Assembly: GCF_001741865.1 (NCBI RefSeq)
Contig: NZ_CP017147.1
Location: forward strand, 5,075,001-5,139,000
Direction of reading: 5' to 3'
DNA length: 64,000 bases
Source: Bosea vaviloviae
Lineage (GTDB): Bacteria; Pseudomonadota; Alphaproteobacteria; Rhizobiales; Beijerinckiaceae
Below are positions 36,623 through 44,999 of the stretch, piece after piece. The notes below the pieces were generated by a model. It had not been told where the DNA came from, searched no databases, and was given only the letters and a program-made list of their open reading frames with translations. Both the position numbers and the translations under genes were made by a program. How positions within the stretch are numbered: position 1 is the first letter of the stretch; every line of letters starts with the position of its first letter.

Positions 36623-37591
36623 ATGAACGACATGACCACCGCGGCACCGCCACGACGCGGCAGGCCTCGGATCGGGCTTGCGCTCGGTGGCGGAGCGGCG
36701 CGCGGCTGGGCCCATATCGGCGTGATTCAGGCGCTGACGGAAGCCGGCTATCGCCCCGACGTGATCGCGGGAACCTCGATCGGCGCCGTCGTCGGCGGCT
36801 GCTTCGCCGCCGGCAAGCTCGCGGAGCTGTCGGACTTCGCGATCAGCCTGACCAAGCGCCGTGTCGTCGGGCTGATGGATTTCCATATCGGCGGAGCCGG
36901 TCTCATCGCCGGCGGGCGGCTCAAGCGGCTCCTGGAGCGCGACCTCACCAACACCCGCATCGAGGCGCTGCCGGTGCGTTTCCTCGCGATCGCGACCGAA
37001 CTCGGCTCCGGCCACGAGATCTGGCTGACGCATGGCCCGCTGGTCGAGGCGCTGCGCGCCTCCTATGCCCTGCCCGGCGTCTTCGACCCCGTGAAGCTCG
37101 GCGGGCGTTGGCTGATGGACGGCGCGCTGGTCAACCCGGTGCCGGTTACGGCCGCGCGCGCGATGGGCGCCGACGTCGTCATCTGCGTCAATCTCAACAG
37201 CGATCTCACCGGGCGCGGCACCACCATCCAGAGCCACGCGGCCGAACCCGATCCTGAGCCTGAACTCGATACGCCGCCGACATCGCGCTGGTTCGGCGGC
37301 ATCACCGGTGCGGCCAAGCGCGTGCGCGGCATGGTCGGCCGCCCCAGCAACGACCGGCCGGGGCTCGCCGGCGTCATGATCGACGCCTTCAACATCACGC
37401 AGGACCGGATCTCGCGCTCGCGTCTCGCCGGCGATCCGCCCGACGTGATGATCGGCCCAAAGCTCGGCCGCATCGGGCTGTTCGATTTCCACCGCGCCGA
37501 CGAGGCCTTCGAACTTGGTCGCCAGGCCACCCAGCGGGTCCTGGACGAGATCGAGGTCATGGTCGCAAGCCGAACAGTCAGCGTCGACTGA
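36623..37591 (+). CDS. Patatin-like phospholipase family protein
   Basis: This 322-residue protein has a patatin Ser-Asp dyad hydrolase domain. LALGGGAARGWAHIGVIQAL (residues ~17-36) is the oxyanion-hole loop, GTSIGAVVGG holds the nucleophile Ser, and DGALVNPVPV holds the Asp. It is probably a cytosolic or membrane-facing lipase of the RssA/YchK-like group. The ATG at 36623 follows GGAGGTGGAG; the longer frame to 36431 crosses the tandem repeat and is unlikely. Confidence 0.92.
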   Translation: MNDMTTAAPPRRGRPRIGLALGGGAARGWAHIGVIQALTEAGYRPDVIAGTSIGAVVGGCFAAGKLAELSDFAISLTKRRVVGLMDFHIGGAGLIAGGRLKRLLERDLTNTRIEALPVRFLAIATELGSGHEIWLTHGPLVEALRASYALPGVFDPVKLGGRWLMDGALVNPVPVTAARAMGADVVICVNLNSDLTGRGTTIQSHAAEPDPEPELDTPPTSRWFGGITGAAKRVRGMVGRPSNDRPGLAGVMIDAFNITQDRISRSRLAGDPPDVMIGPKLGRIGLFDFHRADEAFELGRQATQRVLDEIEVMVASRTVSVD

Positions 37592-37605
37592 GCAGGCCGC
37601 GGCCT

Positions 37606-37656
37606 AGAGCAGGATGCGAAAAAATGGGAACCGGTTTTTCGTATTAATCCTGCTCT
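37606..37656. repeat. Palindromic repeat, AGAGCAGGATGCG family
   Basis: AGAGCAGGATGCGAAAAA..AACCGGTTTTTCG..ATCCTGCTCT is an imperfect inverted repeat between the convergent patatin and CBS genes. Its ends match those of the copies at 38273, 42807 and 56443. Confidence 0.82.
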
Positions 37657-37675
37657 AACTCCTTGATGAGAGCCT

Positions 37676-38107
37676 TCAGGCCATCGCGATATAGTCGCGC
37701 ATCGCCCGGCTCTCCGCCTCGATCTCGGCGACGCGGTGCTTCACGACGTCGCCGATCGAGACGATGCCGACGATCCTGCCGTCATCGACGATCGGGACAT
37801 GCCGGAACCGGCCCGACGTCATCATCTCCATCAGTTCGTCCATGCTGGTCTGCGGCCGGCAGGTCACGACCTTGGCGGTCATCACCCGCGAGACCGGCAT
37901 TTCCAGCGCCGCCGCACCGTTCGCGCCGAGCGCGCGGATGATGTCACGCTCCGACAGGATGCCGACGAGTGCCCCGTCCGCGCCCGTTACCACCACCGCG
38001 CCGATGCGCTTTTCGCTGAGGGTACGCACGGCTTCGGCCAATGTGCGGTGCGGGAGCACCGAGATCACATCATGGCCCTTGTCACCGAGAAGTTGAGCGA
38101 CGTTCAT
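37676..38107 (-). CDS. CBS-domain pair protein
   Basis: This 143-residue cytosolic protein consists of two CBS domains (residues ~8-65 and ~75-130). ERDIIRAL and IVSIGDVV close the two modules. Such stand-alone pairs bind adenine nucleotides and act as energy sensors, but the partner is unknown. The protein is compact, with no extra domain. Confidence 0.92.
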   Translation of the reverse strand: MNVAQLLGDKGHDVISVLPHRTLAEAVRTLSEKRIGAVVVTGADGALVGILSERDIIRALGANGAAALEMPVSRVMTAKVVTCRPQTSMDELMEMMTSGRFRHVPIVDDGRIVGIVSIGDVVKHRVAEIEAESRAMRDYIAMA

Positions 38108-38272
38108 CGAAACGATCCTCCTTTTTCAGGTGGCGCCGTTGACCGGCACGCGTTCAGCGGGACTGGAGTCCGGCCGCTGACGGATCGACTCGCCAAGGAG
38201 GCAGTTCCAGGTCCTTCGCAATGACGCAAGTGTGCGGGAAGACCGGGGCGCAGGCAAGGCTCCTCTGGCCAT

Positions 38273-38376
38273 AGAGCAGGATGCGAAAAAGTGGAAACCG
38301 GTTTTTCGCATTGATCCTGCTTTCACTCTTAGATGAGAGCCGGATGCGAAAAAGGTGGGTACCGGTTTTCGGGACA
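38273..38376. repeat. Two adjacent palindromic repeats of the AGCAGGATGCGAAAAA family
   Basis: A full copy (AGAGCAGGATGCGAAAAAGTGG..CCTGCTTTC) is followed at 38336 by a partial one (GAGCCGGATGCGAAAAAGGTGG..ACCGGTTTTCGGGAC), filling the gap between the CBS and rhomboid genes. Confidence 0.78.
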
Positions 38377-38406
38377 AGCCGATGCAGAATCAAAAGCCCT
38401 ACCGCG

Positions 38407-39237
38407 TCAGGTTTTGACCGCGCCCTTGTCCAGCAGCGGAAACACCAGCAGGCCGACGAGGAAGCCGCCGATATGGGCCTCCCAGGCGATGCTGGTCTCC
38501 TCGCCGAAGATCGGCACGAGCCCGGAACCGAACAGGATATTGGTGATGAACCAGATCCCGATGAACAGGAGCGCCCGCGAATTGCGCCAGATCTGGCCGA
38601 TGCGCTCGGCGGGAATTGCCTTGACGACCGCGTCATCTCCGAGCGCACCAAAGCGCAGGCCAGGCGCAAAGACGAAGCGCGCGGCCGCAGCGGTAGCGCC
38701 GGCGACGCCGGCCGAAGCGCCCACCAGCGGCAGCACGTCGAGATCGCGCGACCACCAGTGCAGCAGCGCACCGCCGATGGTCGACAGGCCCATCAGGTTG
38801 AGGAAGCGCCCCGTTCCGAGTCGGCGCGCGACAGGGCTGCCGAAAGCCGCGAGCCAGACGACGTTCGAAATCAGATGCACCCAGGAGCCGTGCAGCAGGC
38901 CATAGCTGAGCAACGTCCAGAGCCTGGGGCCGCCATCGGCCAGGAGCAGTCGGGCGAGGCCGAGCCGGTCGGCAAGATCCTGCCCCTGCAGCGACTGCGC
39001 CAGCCCGCTCAGGACCTCCTCCAGCCGGTCGGGCGCGAACCAGATGGTCAATCGCGCCGGCACGAAGGCGAACCAGGACATCACCAGGTAGTCGTCATAG
39101 TCGGACAGCAAGCTGCGCCCGGCCTGGATCAGCGCCAGCAGCGCTACCAGCCAGATAATGACAGCGGGAAGGTTCAGGATCGGCTCGCGCCCGGAAGGGG
39201 CGCCAGGACCGGAGGATGTGTCCGACATTGAGGACAA
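38407..39237 (-). CDS. Rhomboid-family intramembrane serine protease
   Basis: This 276-residue inner-membrane protein has about six helices. The catalytic Ser is in VGASAGVAGA (residues ~147-156) and the His in EAHIGGFLVGLL near the C-terminus. HGSWVHLISNVVWL provides the conserved His/Asn of the second helix. It would cleave transmembrane substrates. A candidate small RNA ends 63 bases upstream on the same strand. Confidence 0.9.
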   Translation of the reverse strand: MSSMSDTSSGPGAPSGREPILNLPAVIIWLVALLALIQAGRSLLSDYDDYLVMSWFAFVPARLTIWFAPDRLEEVLSGLAQSLQGQDLADRLGLARLLLADGGPRLWTLLSYGLLHGSWVHLISNVVWLAAFGSPVARRLGTGRFLNLMGLSTIGGALLHWWSRDLDVLPLVGASAGVAGATAAAARFVFAPGLRFGALGDDAVVKAIPAERIGQIWRNSRALLFIGIWFITNILFGSGLVPIFGEETSIAWEAHIGGFLVGLLVFPLLDKGAVKT

Positions 39238-39299
39238 CCCTTGCCGATGGCGCGGGCCGACGCAAGCCTGCGCACGTAAACGCGAACGCCCGGAGACAT

Positions 39300-39327
39300 A
39301 AAAAAGGGAGAGCCTTGCGGCTCTCCC
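39300..39327 (-). terminator. Rho-independent terminator (minus strand)
   Basis: On the minus strand GGGAGAGCC-GCAA-GGCTCTCCC forms a nine-pair stem followed by six T residues. It lies upstream of, not downstream of, the rhomboid gene. Confidence 0.88.
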
Positions 39328-39404
39328 TCCTCCAGGCTGCGACCGGCACGGGCCGTTAAGACCTGCGCCGGGGTCACTTCCCCTCCGCCCCCGCGGAACC
39401 GCTA
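39300..39404 (-). ncRNA. Putative small RNA upstream of rhomboid gene
   Basis: A transcript starting near 39404 on the minus strand would be about 105 bases long. It would contain a GGGG-AAGTGA-CCCC hairpin and a purine-rich GGAGGAGGGAG segment before the terminator hairpin. It has no coding frame, and no minus-strand gene lies upstream that would need this terminator. It could also be a leader attenuator of the rhomboid gene. I do not recognise a known RNA family. Confidence 0.4.
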
Positions 39405-39410
39405 AAATTT

Positions 39411-39438
39411 ATGATACATTCTAACGAGTTATCCACAA
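39411..39438 (-). promoter_or_regulatory. Candidate sigma70-type promoter overlapping a DnaA box
   Basis: Minus strand TTGTGG (39433-39438) and TATCAT (39411-39416) are separated by 16 bases. The plus strand at 39429-39437 reads TTATCCACA, a perfect consensus DnaA box, which covers the -35 element. Confidence 0.4.
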
Positions 39439-39624
39439 TCCTAACCATTCATTAACCTTAACCGACCCCTGCGCAGGCCGCCCTCCCCCCGGCATGGCAA
39501 GACGGCATGCCGACTGCGTCCTCGATTCCCGTGAGGACCCGATTGTCCTTCCTCCTGACGCTTGTGGCCCATCGCGGCACGCAAGCCGTGCCGGAGGGGG
39601 ACGACAGGCAGCATTGGACGCGCA

Positions 39625-40197
39625 ATGAAGAATACGAGCACCCGACTGGTCCACGAATATTGGGACGCGTTGCGCGGCGACCGCGCCGCCCCCGAACGTG
39701 GCGAGATCGAACCCGGCGCGCTGCGACATGCGCTGGCCGATACCTTCGTGCTGGAAAACGAGCCGATCGGCCCGGTTTTCCGGCTGGCGGGGACGCGGCT
39801 CTGCGCCCTCATCGGCAATGAACTGCGCGGTCGCGCCTTCACCGCGCTGTGGCCAGATGTCGAATCGCAAGGCGAGATGCGCCGCCTCGTCCAGACCGTG
39901 ATGGACGAGACGGCAGGCGCCGTCGCCGGTCTCTCGGGCGAGACGAAGACCGGCGCGCCGGTCTATCTCGAACTTTTGCTGCTGCCCCTGCGCTATCGCG
40001 GTCGAACCCATGCGCGCGTGCTCGGCGCGCTGTCGCCGGCGGTCACGCCGGCCTGGCTCGGCCTCGACACATTGGCCGCGATGCGCATGATCTCGCTGCG
40101 CATGCTCTGGCCGCCCGTTTCGTCTCAGCGCACCCCGGAACCGCCGATGCGCGCGGGGCCGCCAAAATTGATGGTCCTTCCCGGCGGCAGACTCTGA
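39625..40197 (+). CDS. PAS_5 (DUF1476-era) PAS-domain protein
   Basis: This 190-residue cytosolic protein matches the alphaproteobacterial PAS_5 family. The pattern RLVHEYWDALRGDRAAPERGEIEP is the typical N-terminus, and FRLAGTRLCALIGNELRGRAF the PAS core. It lacks a kinase or output domain. These proteins are thought to be small sensory proteins; the ligand is unknown. The start at 39625 begins the conserved region. A PilZ protein gene follows 61 bases later on the same strand. Confidence 0.85.
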   Translation: MKNTSTRLVHEYWDALRGDRAAPERGEIEPGALRHALADTFVLENEPIGPVFRLAGTRLCALIGNELRGRAFTALWPDVESQGEMRRLVQTVMDETAGAVAGLSGETKTGAPVYLELLLLPLRYRGRTHARVLGALSPAVTPAWLGLDTLAAMRMISLRMLWPPVSSQRTPEPPMRAGPPKLMVLPGGRL

Positions 40198-40258
40198 AAG
40201 CCTAACCAAGCGTTAACCCGAACGCGACTAGGGTCAGCCGGAATCAGGCTGGTCATTG

Positions 40259-40873
40259 ATGTTGAGCGCATTGCAAACGCCCCGTACGGTCTCCCGTGCC
40301 GCCGAGCGCAGGCGACACTATCGTATGAAGGTCGTCCTGCTGGGCCGCTACATGCTGCCCAACCGCATGGAGTACCCCTGCCAGTCGGTCGATATCTCGC
40401 CCGGAGGCCTGCATCTCGCCGCGCCTGCCAAGGCGGCGCCGGGTGATCGCGTCATCGTCTATCTGGAGCATCTAGGCCGCATCGAGGGTGTCGCCGTGCG
40501 CACCACGATGGAGGGCTTCGCGATGACCATCACCGCGACCAGCCGCAAACGCGAGAAATTCACCGCCCAGCTCACCTGGCTCGCCAACCGCGACGAATTG
40601 GGCCTGCCCGAAGATCGCCGTCACGAGCGCATCGTGCCGCGCAATCCACGCTCGATCCTGATGATGGAGGACGGCATCGAGCATGTCGTGCGCATCATCG
40701 ACATCTCGCTGTCGGGCGCGGCCTTCTCGACCGATCTCGATTTGCCCATGAACATGCCGGTGAAGATCGGCTCGACGCCCGCCAAGATCGTGCGCCGCTT
40801 CGACGGCGGTTTTGCCGCCGAATTCCGCTTCCCGCTCTCGGCCGACCTGCTCGACGAGAATCTTGAGCTCTAG
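40259..40873 (+). CDS. Tandem PilZ-domain protein
   Basis: This 204-residue cytosolic protein has two PilZ-like halves. The first contains RRHYRMKVVLLGRYMLPNR and VDISPGGLHL (residues ~19-53). The second contains RRHERIVPRNPRSILM and IIDISLSGAAFS (~120-160). The RxxxR and D/NxSxxG motifs are those that bind cyclic di-GMP in PilZ proteins. It may control motility or surface attachment. It is downstream of the PAS_5 gene. Confidence 0.88.
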   Translation: MLSALQTPRTVSRAAERRRHYRMKVVLLGRYMLPNRMEYPCQSVDISPGGLHLAAPAKAAPGDRVIVYLEHLGRIEGVAVRTTMEGFAMTITATSRKREKFTAQLTWLANRDELGLPEDRRHERIVPRNPRSILMMEDGIEHVVRIIDISLSGAAFSTDLDLPMNMPVKIGSTPAKIVRRFDGGFAAEFRFPLSADLLDENLEL

Positions 40874-40875
40874 CT

Positions 40876-40935
40876 TTTAGAATCGGTCCCGTTTTTTCGC
40901 ATTCGGGCGTTTCCGTCCGAATGCGGCGTGATCTG
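40876..40935. repeat. Palindromic repeat module (GCATTCGGACG type)
   Basis: GAATCGGTCCCGTTTTTTCGCATTCGGGCG..CGTCCGAATGCGG.. contains the inverted pair GCATTCGG/CCGAATGC seen in the 26818 and 51606 clusters. It starts three bases after the PilZ stop. Confidence 0.7.
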
Positions 40936-41032
40936 AGGCCACTCCGCAGCCGCAAACTGCATAGCCGGCTCTTGCGCGACGCGCAGACTACGACCAAAGC
41001 AGTGACCCGTATCACTGGGACGCCGCGACGCC

Positions 41033-41689
41033 TTGGTCACCGCCTATCGACTTGTCATCTTCGATTTCGACGGAACCCTCGCCGACACCTACCCCTGGTT
41101 CGTGGGGGTGATGAACGGCGTCGCCGACCGCTACCGCTTTCGGCGCGTCGCGGAGCATGAGGTCGATACGCTGAGAGGCCAGAGCGCGCGACAGGTCATT
41201 GCCCATCTCGGCGTGGCGAGTTGGAAGCTGCCCTTCATCGCTCGCCACATCCGCAGCCTCGCCGCCCGCGACAGCGAGCAGATCCCGCTCTTCGACGGCA
41301 TTCATGCCATGCTGCTCAGGCTGAGGCAGGAGGGCTATGTCCTGGCCATCGCGAGCTCGAACTCCGAGCGCAATATCCGGCGCTCGCTGGGACCCGAGAC
41401 CGCGGCCCTGATCGCGCATTATGCCTGCGGGGCGGGTTTGTTCGGCAAGGCGACGAAGTTCAGGCGGCTGGCGAAGGAGGCCCACATCCCGCATCGGCAA
41501 TGCATCTGCATCGGCGATGAGATCAGGGATGCCGAGGCCGCCCGCGAGGCCGGCATGGCCTTCGGCGCCGTCGCCTGGGGCTTCACCAATCCCGACGCGC
41601 TGCAGGCGCAGCGGCCTGCCTCCCTGTTCAGGCATCTCGACGAGATCATCGTCGGTCTCTGCATCGCTCCGGGCGCTGAAGCGCGCTGA
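41033..41689 (+). CDS. HAD-family hydrolase (phosphoglycolate phosphatase-like)
   Basis: This 218-residue cytosolic phosphatase has DFDGTLADT (residues ~10-18) as motif I, SSNS as motif II, a Lys at KATKFRR and GDEIRDAEAAREAG as motif IV. The helical cap lies between motifs I and II. It resembles Gph-like HAD enzymes that dephosphorylate small sugars or phosphoglycolate. The start is a TTG at 41033; no ATG is available near the motif. Confidence 0.88.
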   Translation: MVTAYRLVIFDFDGTLADTYPWFVGVMNGVADRYRFRRVAEHEVDTLRGQSARQVIAHLGVASWKLPFIARHIRSLAARDSEQIPLFDGIHAMLLRLRQEGYVLAIASSNSERNIRRSLGPETAALIAHYACGAGLFGKATKFRRLAKEAHIPHRQCICIGDEIRDAEAAREAGMAFGAVAWGFTNPDALQAQRPASLFRHLDEIIVGLCIAPGAEAR

Positions 41690-41975
41690 TCGGCGACATC
41701 CGTTCCCGATCGGCAGGCAAGCGCCATGGCGGAACGGGGCATCCTCGACACACTTCGCTAAAGTTAATCAAACCTGGATGCGTTAGCCGGCATCTCATAG
41801 TTAATACACGCTAAAACCAGCGCTCACATTTCTTACCTTCCCATTTTGCGTCGATTTATACTGACTTTCATGCCAGGGCCGGAATGGCGAAATACATAAA
41901 TTTGCTTGTATTCATTTCAATCCAAATCCATCCGCACTGAGCATGGTCATCCCCGGGACAAGGAAAGGGGACATC

Positions 41976-42608
41976 ATGCTTTCAATTCACCGCAACTTTA
42001 TCGGACCCGCGCTGGTTGCTTTGATCATCGGCGCCGGTGCGACGCAGGTTAAGGCCCAGTCGCCGGGCGGCGTTCCGGTCGCGAGCCTGCCGATTTCTGC
42101 CTCGGGCGAGGCACGTGCGCCCTATGCCTGGAGCGACTTCTGCAAACGCATGCCGTCGGAATGCCGGGTCAACACCGGCGAGCCCGAGCGCGTCGAGATG
42201 ACCGCGAAGCTGTGGAAGACCGTCGTTGCGGTCAACGGCAAGATCAATCGCGAGATCGAGCCGGTGACCGATCAGGAGCATTGGGGCGTCGTCGACCGCT
42301 GGGACCTGCCCGATGACGGCAAGGGCGACTGCGAGGACTATGCGCTGCTGAAGCGCAAGCGCCTGGCCGAGGCCGGCATTCCGCGCCGCGCCATGCTGAT
42401 GACGGTCGTGATCGACGAGGAGAACGCCGGCCATGCCGTGCTGATGATCCGCACCGATCGCGGCGACTTCATCCTCGACAACAAGCGCAACGCGATCCTG
42501 CCCTGGAACCAGACAGGCTATGTCTATGTGAAGCGCGAATCCCAGTACCAGACGGGCTGGACCTCGCTCGGCGGCGCCCAGACGCCGACCGTCGCCTCGG
42601 TGCGCTGA
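41976..42608 (+). CDS. Transglutaminase-like cysteine peptidase (BTLCP, LapG-like)
   Basis: This 210-residue secreted protein has a signal peptide (residues 1-28, ending VKAQS) and a BTLCP domain. The catalytic triad is visible as Cys in KGDCEDYALLK (~116), His in NAGHAVLMI and Asp in FILDNKRN. Relatives such as LapG are periplasmic proteases that release adhesins under cyclic di-GMP control, but no LapD or adhesin gene is nearby. AAGGAAAGGGG precedes the ATG. An AT-rich, 286-base upstream region probably holds its promoter. Confidence 0.9.
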   Translation: MLSIHRNFIGPALVALIIGAGATQVKAQSPGGVPVASLPISASGEARAPYAWSDFCKRMPSECRVNTGEPERVEMTAKLWKTVVAVNGKINREIEPVTDQEHWGVVDRWDLPDDGKGDCEDYALLKRKRLAEAGIPRRAMLMTVVIDEENAGHAVLMIRTDRGDFILDNKRNAILPWNQTGYVYVKRESQYQTGWTSLGGAQTPTVASVR

Positions 42609-42806
42609 CACCTATTCATCACGCGAGCGCCCTGCTGCGGGCGCCGCAACACCCTCTTGGAGACTTGCTCGCGGCTCTGCACCGCCGCTGGTCTCCCAAC
42701 TGACGGCGAGGCTCGGTCACGTCCCCACCCGTCCCCCAAGACTGGGTTTCGCCATAGGGCCGGTTCCTCTTCCCCGGGGAACCGGCCCGATCCATTTTCA
42801 GGCTCA

Positions 42807-42851
42807 GAGCAGGACTCGAAAACCGGTTCCCGGTTTTCGAGTCCTGCTCTC
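42807..42851. repeat. Perfect 21-bp inverted repeat (AGAGCAGGAC family)
   Basis: AGAGCAGGACTCGAAAACCG+G pairs exactly with its partner ending CTGCTCT across a TTC loop. It has the same ends as the copies at 37606 and 38273. Confidence 0.88.
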
Positions 42852-42862
42852 ACTTTTTGTTG

Positions 42863-42920
42863 AGAGACGGATTCAGATGTCAGCTGAGATCACTGCGTGA
42901 TTCCAGCTGACATCATCCGG
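42863..42920. repeat. Second copy of the hisI-type palindrome
   Basis: GAGACGGATTCAGATGTCAG.. and CAGCTGACATCATCCGG form the arms; the right arm lacks three bases relative to the 36308 copy. It ends at the gamma carbonic anhydrase stop codon. Confidence 0.82.
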
Positions 42921-42921
42921 C

Positions 42922-43452
42922 TCAGCCGAGGCGCTGCAACCCGGCTGCAAACTGCTTCCAGCGCGCGACATAGCCCCGCGCCGAGGCGGTGATGCCGGCG
43001 GCGGCCGCCGCATCGAGCGTGCGCACGGCCCGCGCCGGCGAGCCGACAATCAGCGAATTGTCGGGAAATTCCTTGCCTTCCGTCACCAGCGCATTGGCGC
43101 CGACGAGGCAGTTGGCGCCGATCCTGGCGCCGTTCAGCACCGTCGCCCCCATGCCCACCAGGCTGTTCTCGCCGATGATGCAGCCATGCAGGATGGCGCG
43201 GTGGCCGATCGTGCAGCCGGCGCCGACACGCAGCGGAAAGCCCATATCGGTGTGCAGCACGCAGCCTTCCTGGATATTGCTGCCTGCGCCGATCTCGATC
43301 CATTCATTGTCGCCGCGCAGGACCGCTCCGAACCAGATGCCGACCTCGGCGCCGATCCTGACCCGGCCGATCAGATGCGCCTCGGGCGCGAGCCACCAGC
43401 CGCCTTCGGGCGGGGTCTCCGGGGCGGTTCCGTCAAGCGAGTAGAGCGGCAT
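42922..43452 (-). CDS. Gamma-class carbonic anhydrase family protein (YrdA/PaaY-like)
   Basis: This 176-residue left-handed beta-helix protein has hexapeptide repeats from VRIGAEVGIWFGAVLRGDNEWIEIGAGSNI to VLNGARIGANC. The metal-binding His residues are in VLHTDMG, CTIGHRAILHG and nearby. It is annotated as a gamma carbonic anhydrase homologue; whether it has activity is uncertain, as many members lack it. Confidence 0.9.
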   Translation of the reverse strand: MPLYSLDGTAPETPPEGGWWLAPEAHLIGRVRIGAEVGIWFGAVLRGDNEWIEIGAGSNIQEGCVLHTDMGFPLRVGAGCTIGHRAILHGCIIGENSLVGMGATVLNGARIGANCLVGANALVTEGKEFPDNSLIVGSPARAVRTLDAAAAAGITASARGYVARWKQFAAGLQRLG

Positions 43453-43509
43453 CGGCCAATATCCTTCCAGGATTTGCCATGAAGGATTGCAGGCCCGGCC
43501 AGCCTTCCG

Positions 43510-43869
43510 TCAAGCGCCGCCGAGAAGATGCAGCAGGTCGAGCACCACGCGTCCCGAGGCCATGCTCCAAAGCGAGGCGATCATGCTCGCCAGCATGACG
43601 AAGATGAAGGGCCGCCCCTCGATGCGTCGGCCACGCACGGTGTTGCGCAGGATCAGGAAGGGCGCGCTGAAGACGACGACGGGAACGCTGGCGACCGCCG
43701 CCAGCCCGCCGGCCTGCAGCAAGCGGAAATCGGCGCGCTGCGTCGTGAACAACTCGAACGCGCTGGCAAGCAAGCCGGCAAAGGCGAAGCCGATGAACAG
43801 CGCCTGCAGCGCATCATAGGCAGCGGGCTCGATCAACAAGGGCGGGCACTCCGAACCGGACCCTTCCAC
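43510..43869 (-). CDS. Conserved hypothetical membrane protein
   Basis: This 119-residue protein has three hydrophobic helices (residues ~22-40, ~52-72 and ~88-108). It resembles small DUF6949-like membrane proteins of Rhizobiales; I cannot name a function. The first helix, ALFIGFAFAGLLASAFELF, is typical. It lies 57 bases upstream of the carbonic anhydrase gene on the same strand, so the two may be co-transcribed. Confidence 0.65.
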   Translation of the reverse strand: MEGSGSECPPLLIEPAAYDALQALFIGFAFAGLLASAFELFTTQRADFRLLQAGGLAAVASVPVVVFSAPFLILRNTVRGRRIEGRPFIFVMLASMIASLWSMASGRVVLDLLHLLGGA

Positions 43870-44105
43870 CTTGCCGCATGGTTTACGAACTGTGAAGAAA
43901 ACTCATAAGCAATGGTTAACCGGCCGCCGCCGCTTTTCCCAGGCCCCGGCAGCGCGCCGCCGCCTGCGCGATCATGGTTTACGCTCCCTTAAGCGACCTC
44001 TGCTTCACTGGACGCATCGATCCATCCGTCTCCCGTCAGGGAGAGCACGATGTCGTCCGGAACCATGTCCCAGCTTTCCGGCGTCAGGCTCAAAGGGCCC
44101 CGCAC

Positions 44106-44837
44106 GTGACCGCGTCCTTGTCCCAAGACTCCTTGTCGCAAGAGCATTCCGCCCAATTGGCCGCCGATCTGGCGACCATGGTCCGCTCGCGCCTGAGGCG
44201 GCCTCCGCCGCCGCTGCCACGCGCCGATTCTGCGCTGGTGAAGGCGGCCTTCGCCATCATGCTGCTTGGTGCGGCCGCGACCGGCCTTGGTCTCTACGCC
44301 ACTCATAAGGGCCGCGAGACGGAGACGATGCTCCAGCCCGCCCGCATCGGCAACAGCGTGCTGATGGTGCCGCAGGACCTGACAGGCGCCGAGGCCGACG
44401 ATTCGAGCCGCCTCGTCGGCATGGTGCGCCTCAGGCTGGGTTGGCCTGATCTCGGTCCGGCCCAGAACCGCAACCGCCTGCTGGTCACGCTGAGCCCGCC
44501 CGACAAGGTCAACGAGCCAGCGACGCAACTTGCCGTCTATGCCCGTTTCCTGACGCCGACGGTCTGGTCCAACCCCGGCGGTCTGGTGGTGCGCGGCTTC
44601 CGCAAAGGCTCGCCCTATGAGGGCGACGAACTCTATGTCTCCGTGCCCGACGGGCGCGGCTTCGCGGCGCGCTGCCCGCTCGACACCGCGGCAGGCGCCG
44701 CGCTCGACGAGCTCTGCCGGGTGACGTTTCGCCACCGCGGCATCGACGTCAACATCCGCTTCCCGCGCAGGATCATCGCCGATTGGGAGCTGATGATCGG
44801 CGGCGTCCGCCGTACCATCGACGGCATGCTGCGCTGA
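44106..44837 (+). CDS. Hypothetical protein with one membrane helix
   Basis: This 243-residue protein has a single transmembrane segment (residues ~43-60, KAAFAIMLLGAAATGLGLY) and a C-terminal domain that is likely periplasmic, with Cys residues in ARCPLD and LDELCRV. I do not recognise the family. The start is a GTG at 44106; the open frame continues to 43974. Its 3' end is separated from the DUF3126 gene by a long inverted repeat. Confidence 0.7.
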   Translation: MTASLSQDSLSQEHSAQLAADLATMVRSRLRRPPPPLPRADSALVKAAFAIMLLGAAATGLGLYATHKGRETETMLQPARIGNSVLMVPQDLTGAEADDSSRLVGMVRLRLGWPDLGPAQNRNRLLVTLSPPDKVNEPATQLAVYARFLTPTVWSNPGGLVVRGFRKGSPYEGDELYVSVPDGRGFAARCPLDTAAGAALDELCRVTFRHRGIDVNIRFPRRIIADWELMIGGVRRTIDGMLR

Positions 44838-44856
44838 GCATTCCTAGGCACGCCGC

Positions 44857-44998
44857 AAGCCGGTCTCGAGGTGCGCTCCGGTGAGTCGGCTGGCGCGGCT
44901 TTCGAGAACCGGAGCGGAGCGGACTTTTCGTCCGTGAGCACCGGAAGCGCAGGAAGCCGCGTCAGACGGCCTCCGGAGTAGCGCTTCGAGGCCGGCGG
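44857..44998. repeat. ~140-bp long imperfect inverted repeat between convergent genes
   Basis: The arms 44857-44903 (AAGCCGGTCTCGAGGTGCGC..GCGCGGCTTTC) and 44952-44998 (GAAGCCGCG..GAGGCCGGCGG) pair over most of their length. An inner GCGGAC-TTTTC-GTCCGTG hairpin sits in the centre. It ends one base before the DUF3126 stop codon and differs from the other repeat families. Confidence 0.75.
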
Positions 44999-44999
44999 C

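Larger units (their letters stand above)
39238..39624. other. 387-bp intergenic region with candidate RNA gene
   Basis: This gap between the rhomboid and PAS genes holds a terminator, a possible promoter and a DnaA-box-like site (detailed separately), plus TTAACCTTAACC near the PAS gene side that may be part of its promoter. No protein-coding frame is credible. Confidence 0.6.
42609..42921. other. Intergenic region dense in palindromes
   Basis: This 313-base gap between convergent genes contains a GGGCCGGTTCC/GGGGAACCGGCCC hairpin near 42759-42789 and two repeat copies (listed separately). No coding frame is credible. Confidence 0.6.

Noticed and set aside
39429..39437. Replication origin
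   Set aside because: A single DnaA box with no cluster, no AT-rich unwinding region and no dnaA, parA or hemE neighbours does not support an origin.
39421..40209. 262-residue minus-strand open frame
   Set aside because: It is antisense to the PAS_5 gene and lacks motifs; it does not explain the terminator at 39300.
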